This document shows positions 1-9,774 of a stretch of 64,000 nucleotides of DNA, in pieces. Numbering within the stretch: position 1 is the first letter of the stretch; every line of letters begins with the position of its first letter. The notes beneath the pieces were generated by a model. It saw only the letters and a program-made list of their open reading frames with translations, was not told the DNA's origin and searched no databases. The position numbers and the translations under genes were made by a program. The DNA comes from Poa pratensis (taxonomy: Eukaryota; Streptophyta; Magnoliopsida; Poales; Poaceae), in assembly GCA_947311845.1 (NCBI GenBank), contig CAMZMU010000107.1, forward strand, positions 14,119,042 through 14,183,041. Reading direction: 5' to 3'.

Positions 1-160
1 TTTGCTTTTCTAGCTTTCATTCTTTGTTGTGTTTTCCTGGGTTTGTAATACTATGGTGGCTGGTGTGTTTTGGTGATCTCAAGACTTTGTAGCTATGGTT
101 TTTGTAATGGAAATTGGGGATTGAATCCCTTCTATTAAAAATGTGAATATCACGAACTGC
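1..160 (+). other. Possible 3' tail of a LINE-like element
   Basis: The window opens with a T/G-rich stretch containing phrases such as 'tttgtaatactatggtgg' and 'ggggattgaatccc', ending in a short A-run near 140. This composition resembles the 3' untranslated ends of grass L1-type elements just before the poly-A. No coding sequence is visible, the element body would lie outside the window, and no TSD can be tested. Confidence 0.25.
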
Positions 161-529
161 TCGTAACTACTTTCGTTTGGGTTAGTTAATTATCTACTAA
201 TTTTATGGATTAAATCATATGATAAATTGCTCATATTTCCATCAATTGGTGGGTTAGCGTGTATATATCATGTGTAGAAAACAGGAACTAAAATAAAACA
301 GAAATAATCGGAAAAAAGGTGGAGTAGAAATCCAGAAGAAAGAACTCGAAGAAAACGGAGAGCCCCCTGGTACTAGTCCTGCCCCGCCATATTTGCTAGT
401 TTTGTCCAAACATCATGCGTTGGATTTGGCGGCATAGAAGAGTTGGCGGGAAGAAAAGGGGGCGACCAACAGATTTTCCCTCCAAAAAGTGATAGGTAGA
501 GACTCACGCCGTGAGCCGGCGGGGAGAAG
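161..529 (+). promoter_or_regulatory. 5' flank and putative promoter of the F-box gene
   Basis: AT-rich, non-coding sequence directly upstream of the F-box start codon. A TATA-like element (tatatat) lies at about 262-268, some 265 bp before the ATG, which would imply a long 5' leader. No other motif was recognised. Confidence 0.3.
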
Positions 530-1887
530 ATGGCGACAAGCCATGCGAAGAGGCCCCAGAGCGCCGCCGCCGACCGCATCACCGCGCTGCCTCTGGACCT
601 CCGCGCGCGCATCGTCTCCTACTTGCCGTACTGCGAGGTCACCCAGCTCTCCGTTCTTTCCCAATCTTGGCGCCACATCCACCACCATGTCCCCGTGATC
701 CACCTCGACCTCGGCAAGTTCGTCAACTTCGAGGAGCACATCTTCGACGAGGAGCTCTCCATCCCAGGCATCGTGGACGACACCACGCTCCTCGGCATAC
801 GCGTCGCGCTCGCCCATCGCGCGCGGGAGGGAACCGGGTCCAAGGTGGAGGAGATGAGGCTGGCCTACAGCGCCGGGGATCCCCGAGTGAAGTGGCACGC
901 GGACCGCCTGATCGCGCTCGCAGACGCGCCCAAGATCCGCCTCGACGTCTGCTTCGGCGCCGTCGAACACTTGCCGAAGCGGTTGAACTGGAAGTTGGAC
1001 CTGCCGCCCGCGGCGCGTCATCTCCAGATACGATCGGTGGACCTCGCCAAGCCCACCCCCACCATCGCCGGGCCGGGTGCCGCCGCCCTGCGGAAGCTCT
1101 ACCTCGACGACGTTACGCTCCGCGACTGGCCGCGCCTCCCGTCCCTTCGCTCCCTGACGCTGAGCGAAGTCACTGTCACGACAGCGTTCACGCCTGGCGC
1201 GTCGTGCCCGCTGCTTGAGGACCTGGCAATTTGGGACTCGACGCTGAAGCACCCTCGCGTCGACATCCGCCTCCCGCACCTCAAGAGCCTCGACATGGAC
1301 GACGTCGGCATCGAGCTACGCGGCGACTTCCTCTTCCCGTACGGCGACGTGACCGTTGACGCGCCGGAGCTGGAGGTGCTCGAGGTCAATTGCAGCACTG
1401 GGTGCACCGTGGAGTACAAGTCGTTCACGCTCCGTGCACCGGCGATGCGGTACCTGCTCTGGCTCGAGCAGTTCGTGGAACGCGTGCGCATCGACGTGGG
1501 CAAACCGGGAAGTGTTGCCGGGGGCATGATCAGGTTTACCTCGAACGGGGAGCTGGAGGAGATGCGCTACCGTGAGATGAAGGAATACCGCGCGCAGATG
1601 ATGCAGATGCTCCACGGGCTCCTCCCCCATCTGCCTCCGGGGACCGTGGCCGACACCGCACGGTGAGACAGACACGCTTGCTGTATTTTACTTGCACTGT
1701 CACTCAGGCTCGGTGCATATCTATCAATACTGACACTGCAATGGTCATCATGGGTGTATTGTTCAATTCATTCAGGCCTTACATGACGTCCAAGACGCGC
1801 ACCGTGATGGATGAAGATCTGGGCGAGATGGTTCCGGAGGAGACGCTCACCTGTGACCTCCATCGGCTCATGTCGGGGGATGTTTGA
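530..1887 (+). CDS. F-box/LRR-repeat protein, two exons
   Basis: Predicted substrate adaptor of an SCF (Skp1-Cullin-F-box) ubiquitin ligase. The N-terminal F-box spans roughly residues 15-55 (ALPLDLRARIVSYLP, then LSVLSQSWRHI). The remainder has irregular leucine-rich repeats (LRKLYLDDVTL, LRSLTLSEVTV, LEDLAIWDS, LKSLDMDDVGI) typical of plant F-box/LRR proteins. Exon 1 is 530-1662. A GT-AG intron of 113 bp (1663-1775, donor gtgaga, acceptor ttcag) is followed by exon 2, 1776-1887, which joins in frame and adds 36 residues, giving about 414 aa. Reading through the intron gives an immediate TGA and a 378-aa product, so intron retention would barely shorten the protein. No break is visible. The substrate is unknown. 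Confidence 0.85.
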
Positions 1888-2473
1888 ACACAACGAATGT
1901 AAGTTTGGGAAGAAACCTTGTCTGCTTGTTGAGAGATGCTTGAAACTCTTTCCTTCTCCACAAGATCACAACGAATGTTCTCTGCTTCCAGTCCTTCACT
2001 AGTTTCAGTAGCACCAGTACCCATCTTCTATATGTCGTTATGTCATTTTACTTTCATGTACCGGGAGCTGCGCATCTTATTGTTTTCGCCGATTCAAGAT
2101 GGTTGGATCTGTGACTTGATAATCCCTTGTTCAAAGTACCTCTTAACACTGGAAAACCAGTGTCATCGCCTGTTACCCTGTTTTGATAAACATAACGTAT
2201 CATCTTTTGAATTCTGATGGTCAATTCAGTCCGGACTACGATGTCAATTGCTTCGACGTATCAACTGTGTGCCATGTTTTGATAGAAGTAATGTATGATC
2301 TTTTGAATTCTGATGGTCAATTCAGTCGCTGCTACGATGTCGATCGCTTCGTATCAACTGTGTACCTATGGCAGTGTCCACACGTGTTTAGTGTGTTACT
2401 AGTAAGTTAGTTGAATATTGTGAGATATGTGTCCATTTATGCATAGCAAGATTCTACTCTGCTTTTGGATCTT
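1888..2473. other. 3' flank of the F-box gene
   Basis: Non-coding, AT-rich. It probably contains the F-box 3' untranslated region and holds the 96-bp tandem duplication annotated separately. I see no gene here. Confidence 0.4.
2179..2364. repeat. Two-copy tandem repeat, about 96 bp unit
   Basis: Two adjacent, diverged copies beginning tgttttgata (2179 and 2275) both contain the block cttttgaattctgatggtca and end in tatcaactgtgt. Both copies lie in non-coding sequence between the F-box gene and the Copia element. Confidence 0.75.
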
Positions 2474-2478
2474 TCCAT

Positions 2479-2646
2479 TATCAACCGTGCTAGGGTTTTG
2501 GCGGAAACGATGATCCCTTTGGGGATCTCGGGTACGTGTTTATATAGGTGGGAAAAGCCCCCACCGTGGCCTCGTACAGGTGTTGTACCGTATAGGTTGG
2601 TGTACTACACCATACCTATATGGTTACGATACATGTATGTCTAACA
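2479..2646 (-). repeat. 3' LTR of the deleted Copia element
   Basis: 168 bp. On the minus strand it starts TGTTAGACAT and ends near GGTTGATA. It differs from its partner at 4833-5000 by only a few substitutions. It contains 'tttatata' TATA-like sequence. A purine-rich tract (minus-strand aagggggag) lies immediately upstream in element orientation. Confidence 0.9.
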
Positions 2647-2659
2647 CTCCCCCTTAATC

Positions 2660-4734
2660 TTAACCTACAAAGGTTAAGATTACGCTTAAACTCATCTAAT
2701 TTCTTGACCGGAAGAGCCTTGGTGAAGCCGTCTGCTACTTGGTCTTTGCTGGATATAAACCGAATATCAAGTCTCTTTGCTGCAACTCGTTCCCTCACAA
2801 AATGAAAGTCAATTTCAATATGTTTCGTACGTGCATGGAAAATAGGATTTGCAGATAAATAGGTTGCTCCCAAATTGTCACACCATAGACAAGGTAGCAG
2901 GACCCCATACATCAGAAAACACTTGTTCCAAAGGAACAATGGATACACTAGTAGAAACAGGGTATGGCAATTGGTGACTCTTAGCTAATTGACAAGGATC
3001 ACAAATGTAAGGATTTATTTTTGGAGAATATGAAATATTGTTTTTCCTAAGAACTTGTTGAACCACAAACGAAGATGGATGTCCTAAACGGCGATGCCAT
3101 GTGGATGAAGATGGCTTTATTGAGATGAAGGCTTGCTTGGGCTTCCCGGTGGAGATGGGCACAAGTGGATAGAGACCATCACGGCATGGTCCTTTGAACA
3201 GAGGTCTCCTTGTGGCCTGGTCCTTGATCAAAAAGAAATTGGGGTGAAATTCTAGGAAAACATCATTGTCAAGGGTGAGTTTATGAACAGATAGAAGATT
3301 CATGGAAGTACTCGGCACATGTAAGATATTTTTGAGTTGCAAGGAATTATGAGGAGTATGCAATGTTGAATGACCAAAATGACTTATTTTCATACCGTTA
3401 CCATTTGCCGTGTGCACATGATCATGTCCCTTGTACTTGTCGCATGTGTTCAGCTTGTTGAGCTCGCCGGTGAGGTGGTGTGTAGCACCGGAATCAACAT
3501 ACCAGTTGGTGTCGACGCCGTATGCAGCAGCAACATGGGCATCCTTGCGGTCACGATCACCGCCATCATCATCTGAATCATCACGGTAGCGCCACCAGCA
3601 TGCACTGGCAGGGTGACCGTGGATCTTACATATCTGGCACGTTACATCCACATATGGTGTGGGTGCACGTCCGCGGCGACCATCACGGCGGCGTCCTTGG
3701 CCTCCATCATCACGGCGTGCGCCGTAGTCACGGCGAGCACCACCATCATCACGGCGGTCATCACGGCAATCGCGGCGATCGCCCCCTCCTCCATCATAGC
3801 GCCTATCATCGCGGTGAGGGGAGCGACCACGGCCACCACCATCTTGACGTCGATAGTCTTGCTGGTTGTCGTAGCGGTTGTCATAGCGGTTGTCGTAGCG
3901 GTTGCCGCGGTCACCGCGGTCAGGAGAGCGACCACGTCCGCGATCTGGCGAGCGGCCACGTCCATGGTCAGGAGAGCGACCACGGCCGCGATCTGGGGAG
4001 CGGCCACGTCCTACGTCGCGCCCACGGCGCGCTGCGTTTGCAGAGGAGACGAAGTCATAGGCGCCCTGGGAGGCGCTCGGGCTGACGCTAGCCAGCATCT
4101 TGCGTCGAATGTCGTGGGAGTTCATCTGCCCGAACAGGTCGGACAAGGTCGTGCCAGGGTTGCCATTGACCGAGGACACGAGATCAGTGTATGAGCCGTC
4201 TAATCCGTTCAGGATGTACCCGACAAGCTCGTCATCATCTATGATTTTTCCGGCTGCAGCAAGTTCAGATCTGAACCCCTTCATGGTGGTGAAGAACTGC
4301 GCTGTGGTCATGTCTTCTTTCTTGGTCGTGTTGAGGGCGGTCCGAAGATGCTGCACTCGAGATGGAGACTGAGATGCAAACATGTCGGTGATGGCGCCCC
4401 AGATTTCAGCTGCGGTGTTCAATCCAAGGACATGGGCGAGCACGTCCGGAGAGAGCGAGTTCACAAGGTAACTCACCACCTGCTGGTCCCTCTCAAGCCA
4501 GGCGATGTACGCCGGGTTCTCGATGGTTTTCTTCTTCTTTGGATCTTTGTCATCCTCAACCTCCATGTGTTGGGCCGGCGCGGCATCGCTGCCGTCAAGC
4601 AGGCCAAGGACTCGCGCTCCGCGCAGAATCGGGAACACCAGAGCCTTCCAAAAGAGGAAGTTGTCCGGCGTCAGCTTTTGCGAGGGGGGGGACCCCAGGC
4701 CGCCCGTGGCAGAGCTCGAAGAGGAGGACGCCAT
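2660..4734 (-). pseudogene. Copia Gag-Pol with large internal deletion
   Basis: From the ATG at 4734 the 618-aa frame shows a Copia Gag, then an unusual run of Arg/Ser/Pro/Asp repeats (RGRSPDRG-like, four copies) and NRYD repeats. A zinc knuckle (CQICKIHGHPASACWW), the aspartic protease active site (DSGATHH) and the GAG-pre-integrase segment (WHRRLGHPS) follow, then the beginning of integrase (VFSDVWGPA). At about 2890 the frame jumps straight to the RNase H end ([15 protein letters not shown], then [10 protein letters not shown]), so roughly two thirds of Pol is missing. The junction lies between WGPA and LWCDN. The family is close to the full-length Copia at 30-35 kb. Confidence 0.9.
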
Positions 4735-4832
4735 GGACTAGGGAGGGAGCTAGGTTTTTGGTTGTCTTTCTGGTTTTCATGTGAGATCGGATCGGCGGCA
4801 GCTAGGTCACGGGAGAGGAGGCTCTGATACCA

Positions 4833-5000
4833 AATCAACCGTGCTAGGGTTTTGGCGGAAACGATGATCCCTTTGGGGATCTCGGGTACGTGTTTATATA
4901 GGTGGGAAAAGCCCCCACCGTGGCATCGTACAGGTGTTGTACCGTATAGGTTGGTGTACTACACCATACCTATACGGGTACAATACATGTATGTCTAACA
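4833..5000 (-). repeat. 5' LTR of the deleted Copia element
   Basis: 168 bp partner of the LTR at 2479-2646, adjacent to the tRNA-Met primer-binding site. The TSD tccat follows at 5001-5005. Confidence 0.9.
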
Positions 5001-5005
5001 TCCAT

Positions 5006-5654
5006 CTTTTACAAACAACCACACTGGCAATCTTTCTGCTCATTCCTAGTATGGATATATACAGTAATGATATTTGGCCAGATGTTTGTTTACTGTTGGG
5101 CACTATAAGATACACTAACTTAATACCTGTGATTTGCTACGTGATAATAAATAAAACTGTGGAGTAAAACACACCTGAAATACATGAACTTGCCTATCTA
5201 CAGTTTTAGTATGGATATGTACAGTTTTAGTACACCTGTAATTTGTGATCAGTTTAGTAAAAAAATCAGGACAAGGGAGATAAAAACACGCCGCGTAGGT
5301 ATTGATGTGGTCTCAGAAAAGGTTTTTGTGGAGTGTTATTTATCAAACGTCACCACTTTTTTTTAATTTGAGCCCTTATACTTTTCTCAGTTCATATGCG
5401 TGCAGTCCTCACTTGAAATTTGCCGAAAAATCCCAACCATGGAAGAATGCAAAATAGAAGAACTCGAGCGACGCTACTAATAGTATTGAGGAGCCACCTC
5501 TCATTGTTCTCCACCGGCCTCTCATTGTTCTCCATCGACCTCTGTCGCTTTGTATCATCCTCTGATGGCCACCAACGAGGTCGAAAGGTGGCCGCCTACT
5601 CCGCGTCAAGTGCATCATTTAAAATTGACAAGATGACCAGTTGCACCAATTGAC
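5006..5654. other. Intergenic sequence
   Basis: No gene or complete repeat recognised. A 22-bp tandem pair (cctctcattgttctcca.., about 5498-5543) is the only visible structure. Confidence 0.3.
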
Positions 5655-5659
5655 GCAAG

Positions 5660-7896
5660 TGAAAGGACAAGGATGTCGCCTAGAGGGGGGGGGGGGTGAA
5701 TGGGCGATTAAAACTTTTCCGGTTTAGTCTTGCTAATTGTGGAATAAAACTAGGTGTTTAAAATAACAAGCCAACAACCTAAGTAAACTAGGCTCACCTA
5801 TGTGCACCAACAACTTATGCTAAGCAAGACAAGCAATAAGGTGATAGCAATAGAATACTTCAAGCACGAAGGCTATCACAATGTAAAGTGCATAAGTAAA
5901 AAGCTCGGGTATAGAAATAACCGAGGCACGCGGAGACGAGGATGTATTCCCGAGTTCCTCCTCTTTAGGGGAGTACGTCTCGTTGGAGAGGTGTGAACCA
6001 ACACAATGGTTCAACAACCACAAAGGTTTCACCTTCTTCTCCGATGAACCGCACCACAAAGGTTTGGTTCACCTTCCACTATCAGAATCCTTCGAGGCGG
6101 AAATCCAGAGCCTTTCAACAACGATCTGGGGCACAACCCACAACGGGATTGGGGGCTCCCGAACAGCTACAAGTGACCACCAAGGGTCTCAACCACCACA
6201 CGGGCGTCTAGGGTCCAAAGACCCAAGAGTAACAAGTTCACAAACTTTCAACTTCCACGAATCCTCGTGGAGAGCAAAAACCGATGCAACGAAGCAATGG
6301 CAAGAACACAAGAAGTGTTCAAGTCCTTCACTCTCAAATCCCACCAAAAGCAACTAATGCTTATGGGGCGAGAAGAGAGGAAGAACAAAGAAGAACTCAA
6401 CAAATGGAACTTCAAGATCAAGATCTACTAGGTTCCCCTCACTTAGAGAAGGAATGGATTGGTGGAAATATAGATCTAGATCTCCTCTCACTTTCCCTCA
6501 AAGATATGCAAGAATCATGGGAGGGATTGAGAGGAAGGCAAGCTTTTCCAAATGGCAACAATGGAGGAGAGAGAGAGAGGGGAAAAACAAGCTCAAAAGG
6601 TTGTGTGAACCTTTGGGGAACAAGACCCCATTTTATAGTTCCCAAAAATCTGACCGTTGTAGGGGTACGGGAGCCCGGCCTGGGGGCCGGCCAGCACACA
6701 GACCAGCCCGGCCTGGAGCCCGGCCTGGGGGTCGGCCTGCCCGCTGACCCGCTCGGCCTGGAGCCCGGCCTGGGCCGGCCAGGGGGCCGGCCACCCCGCA
6801 GACCCGCCCGGCCTGCAGCCCGGCCTGGGCCGGCCCGATTTCAATGATCTTGGGCTCGTTGGAATCATAACGAAGAGCCCTTCAAGATTATGCAGAGAAA
6901 CACCATAGTCCATCATGTGAGGATAAAACCAAATGTAGAAAGGTAAACCTTCTCTAAATAAGAACAACCGGTAAATCCTGAAATACAATAACTTTCTCGT
7001 TCGAACTCCAAAACAGGTGAATCCAATTTCGTTGGAAAGGTAACGACAAGAGCTTACCTACAAAAAGTGGAAATATTAAGGGTCACAAATATAGAGGGAA
7101 TACCACACATGGGAAGGTGTGGACCCTATCTCGAAGGTGGACCGGTAATATTTCCAACGTCGAGAACGAACAAGTTTCCAAATAAAATCCATTTTCGAAG
7201 AACTTGGGCTTGTCATGAGGATCACAACAAGCACCAAAACCCAACAAAGAGAAGAACCAAATAAGAACCAAGAAAGATGATATGCCAAGTATGCAAAGGT
7301 TTGAGCTCTCCACAAAGATGCGATCAAGTTACTCACTTGAGAGCCCCTCTTGATAGTACGCCGTCTATCCTATAACCCGGTCTCCCACTAACACCATGAG
7401 ACCGGTAAAATAGAAAACCTATCAAGATCATACCTTTGCCTTGCGCATTCCACTTGAGCTAGATGATGACGATCTTGACTCTCTCAAGTTGGAACACCTT
7501 TCTTGATTGTTCTTGCTAGCACATGCTTGATGAAGACTTCTCCAAATGCTCCCCCAAACTCCATTATGGGAGAGCCTCGCTAAGCTCCGTCTTCATGTAC
7601 CCACTTGCGCTTTCATTCTTCTCTTGATATAGATGATGGCTTGGAGATAAACATGAAGTTCACTCAATCTTCTTTTCCAAGCCATGCTTGCAATAAGCTC
7701 AACACTTCACATGACCATTCTTCATATAAACCCTTGGATGGAACCTTGGTCGTCATGTAATCTTCTAGAGTCCAACACATGAACTCCAATCTTTTCCTAT
7801 GGACAAGATCTACAGGAATATCTAAATGCAAACATTAGTCCATAAAGATTGTCATTAATTACCAAAACCACACATGGGGCAACACATGCACTTTCA
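5660..7896. mobile_element. Solo LTR, 2.2 kb, with 5-bp TSD
   Basis: Begins TGAAAG and ends CTTTCA, so the ends are TG..CA with a short inverted repeat. It is flanked by the direct repeat gcaag (5655-5659 and 7897-7901). It has no protease, RT or integrase homology, only short shadow frames, which fits an LTR left by recombination between two LTRs of a long, probably Gypsy-type, element. The interior has a G-run near 5685-5697 and a GC-rich array at about 6670-6835. An independent non-autonomous element with these ends is the alternative. Confidence 0.75.
6670..6835. repeat. GC-rich degenerate minisatellite in the solo LTR
   Basis: Irregular repeats of a cccggcctgg / ggccggcc theme, strongly GC-rich inside an otherwise AT-richer element. 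Confidence 0.6.
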
Positions 7897-7901
7897 GCAA
7901 G

Positions 7902-8733
7902 TATCTGAATTATGCCAGAATTTGTTTTCATATGAACAACAAGGTAAGTTAGATCACCGCCCCCATTGTGTTGTTGGGTTTGGGACATCTTAAATTCATA
8001 TCGAAACTGATGCACATCAAGTTGTTCTGCTGTGGATGGCCCAGAATTTGTAAAGATATGTTGCTTTGAGGATAAAGACTAAACTCTCCAAAATATATAA
8101 AATTTTATCATTTTTGTAGCCCATAATTTTAAAATTTGCACATTGTGATTTTAGCATGCTCGTAGGATGCAGCACTGAGCCACTGACTACATCAAGATTT
8201 TCTTAAAGATTCTTTTTAAGTTATGAATGATGCATTTTATTTTTTAAAGTATATAGAGCAATGGAATTCAGGATTCAAAGTAACTTTCTGTAAATTTTGT
8301 CCCTTCTTTCCTTTCCTTGCTGAAACTCTTAACAATGGTTGTAATCAACATCAGCGATCAATAAAGCTCACTGAATCGGAAAAGGAAAAAGAGAAGACAA
8401 CTCTTGTATCTTCAGCCAATCAGCCCGTTTTGCATATGAGTTCCAGCCCAAAGCTCTGGATGCTGCCACGCCGTTGCCACACAACTGACAACCCTAGCCG
8501 CACTCCGTCCGCCCCACGCCGTTGCCACACTCCCCGAGTTTCACTCCCACCCACGCCGCCTTTCCACCTCCGTCCGGCCGCCGCTTCCGTTCCGCCGCGG
8601 TCGCAGCCTGCGAAACTCCTTTCAAAACCCCTGCGCGCAAGCGAGGGCAGCGCTCGCGCGCCGCCGCCGCTTCCTCGCTGATTCGATATCTCTGTCACTT
8701 CCCCCAGGTCGAATCGGTCGAGCTGAAAGCATC
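7902..8733 (+). promoter_or_regulatory. 5' flank of the MATH-BTB gene
   Basis: No ORF of substance. About 8040-8330 is AT-rich. From about 8420 the sequence becomes CT- and GC-rich (ccgccgcttcc.. tracts), as expected for the 5' untranslated leader of a grass gene, up to the ATG at 8734. No unambiguous TATA box was fixed. Confidence 0.35.
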
Positions 8734-9771
8734 ATGGCCGAATTCCAGCTACCCGACTCCGAAATCATCCCTACGAAAGACACTAGGGTCTTCCGTTTCC
8801 GAGTAAGGCTCTCGTCTCCCGAGGATCACCGTCCTGCCAACACTCTCTGGTCTCATGATACGAGGGCCGTTGTTGCTGGCTGCAAATGCACTCTATTTTA
8901 TCATCCCATGGAGTCGAGCCCCAACATCATGGTCGCTGTCGCAGTGCACCATGATCCCGTTCTGGAGGGCGCTGCCAAGGTGTCTCCACGCATGGTTTTC
9001 GCTGACAAGACCGGCTCACCGGCGCCTTCCATGGGAATAGGGACATCCCTGTCCAATTGGAATTGCAAAGCAGGTTATGGGCTGCTCGCAGCGTGGGACG
9101 ATGTCATGGCGAACTGTGTTGTGGACAACTACTTCGATGTGCTTTGCTCTGTGCAGATCGACTGGAAACCTCCAGCTTCATCGGTAGAGGAGGAGCTCCC
9201 GGATTTGGGTCATGATCTGTCCGTGATGTGGGATAAACAAGAACTCACTGATGTTTCATTCCAAGTCGGTGGGGAGAGCTTCAGTGCACATCGCCTAGTG
9301 CTCGCGACCCGGTCGCCAGTCTTCAGAGCAGAGCTCTATGGCCCGATGGCTGAAAGCAAGATGACGTCTATCACCATCCAAGACATGGACGCCTCTACCT
9401 TCAGATCCATGCTCCATTACATGTATCATGGTTCACTGTCTGATGTTGGTGTAAAGGATGTCTGTTCCACCATGGCACACTATCAACACCTGCTTGTAGC
9501 CGCTGATAGATACAGCGTAGAGGGGTTAAAGAAGATTTGTGAGGACAAGCTGTGTGGCAACGCTATTACGATAGACAGTGTAGTTTCAATGTTGGAGCTG
9601 GCGGAGGACCACGTCTGCCGCAAACTCAAAGCTAGGTGCTTTGATTTCCTTGCTGATGGTGACAATTTTAAGATGGTTGCGACATCTGGTGAGTACCTCC
9701 AATTGATGCATAGCTTTCCGTCTCTCTTGGTTGAAGCGCGCAATAGGTTCAAGATAGCACATGAAAATTGA
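8734..9771 (+). CDS. MATH-BTB (BPM-type) protein, intact, single exon
   Basis: 345 aa, predicted Cullin-3 ubiquitin-ligase substrate adaptor. Residues about 15-145 are a divergent MATH/TRAF-like substrate-binding half (VFRFRVRLSSPED, NYFDVLCSVQIDW). Residues about 168-272 are the BTB/POZ domain (LTDVSFQVGGESFSAHRLVL, then SPVFRAELYGPMAES, MLHYMYHGSL). The C-terminal part (LKKICEDKLC, SVVSMLELAEDHVC, LLVEARNR) matches the BACK-like tail of plant BPM proteins. The ATG follows a GC-rich leader and no upstream in-frame extension is needed. A close paralogue lies at 17763-18844, and pieces of a copy's 3' end are arrayed just downstream. The canonical first MATH strand is weak, so substrate specificity may be unusual. 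Confidence 0.88.
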   Translation: MAEFQLPDSEIIPTKDTRVFRFRVRLSSPEDHRPANTLWSHDTRAVVAGCKCTLFYHPMESSPNIMVAVAVHHDPVLEGAAKVSPRMVFADKTGSPAPSMGIGTSLSNWNCKAGYGLLAAWDDVMANCVVDNYFDVLCSVQIDWKPPASSVEEELPDLGHDLSVMWDKQELTDVSFQVGGESFSAHRLVLATRSPVFRAELYGPMAESKMTSITIQDMDASTFRSMLHYMYHGSLSDVGVKDVCSTMAHYQHLLVAADRYSVEGLKKICEDKLCGNAITIDSVVSMLELAEDHVCRKLKARCFDFLADGDNFKMVATSGEYLQLMHSFPSLLVEARNRFKIAHEN

Positions 9772-9774
9772 AGC

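Larger units (their letters stand above)
2479..5000 (-). mobile_element. Internally deleted Ty1/Copia LTR retrotransposon
   Basis: The two LTRs (168 bp each) are near identical and the element is flanked by a 5-bp TSD, tccat (2474-2478 and 5001-5005). A primer-binding site complementary to initiator tRNA-Met (TGGTATCAGAGC on the minus strand, about 4821-4832) abuts the right-hand LTR, which fixes transcription as right to left. The coding interior keeps Gag, protease, the start of integrase and the end of RNase H, but the rest of integrase and the whole reverse transcriptase are absent. It therefore cannot move without help. Its reading frame is otherwise open. Confidence 0.92.

Noticed and set aside
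3522..4194. Long plus-strand frames rich in His or Ala/Thr across the first Copia
   Set aside because: Shadows of the Arg/Asp-repeat Gag region on the other strand.
7375..7412. Hairpin ccggtctc..gagaccgg inside the solo LTR
   Set aside because: A single short inverted repeat with no tract or context to call it a terminator or regulatory site.
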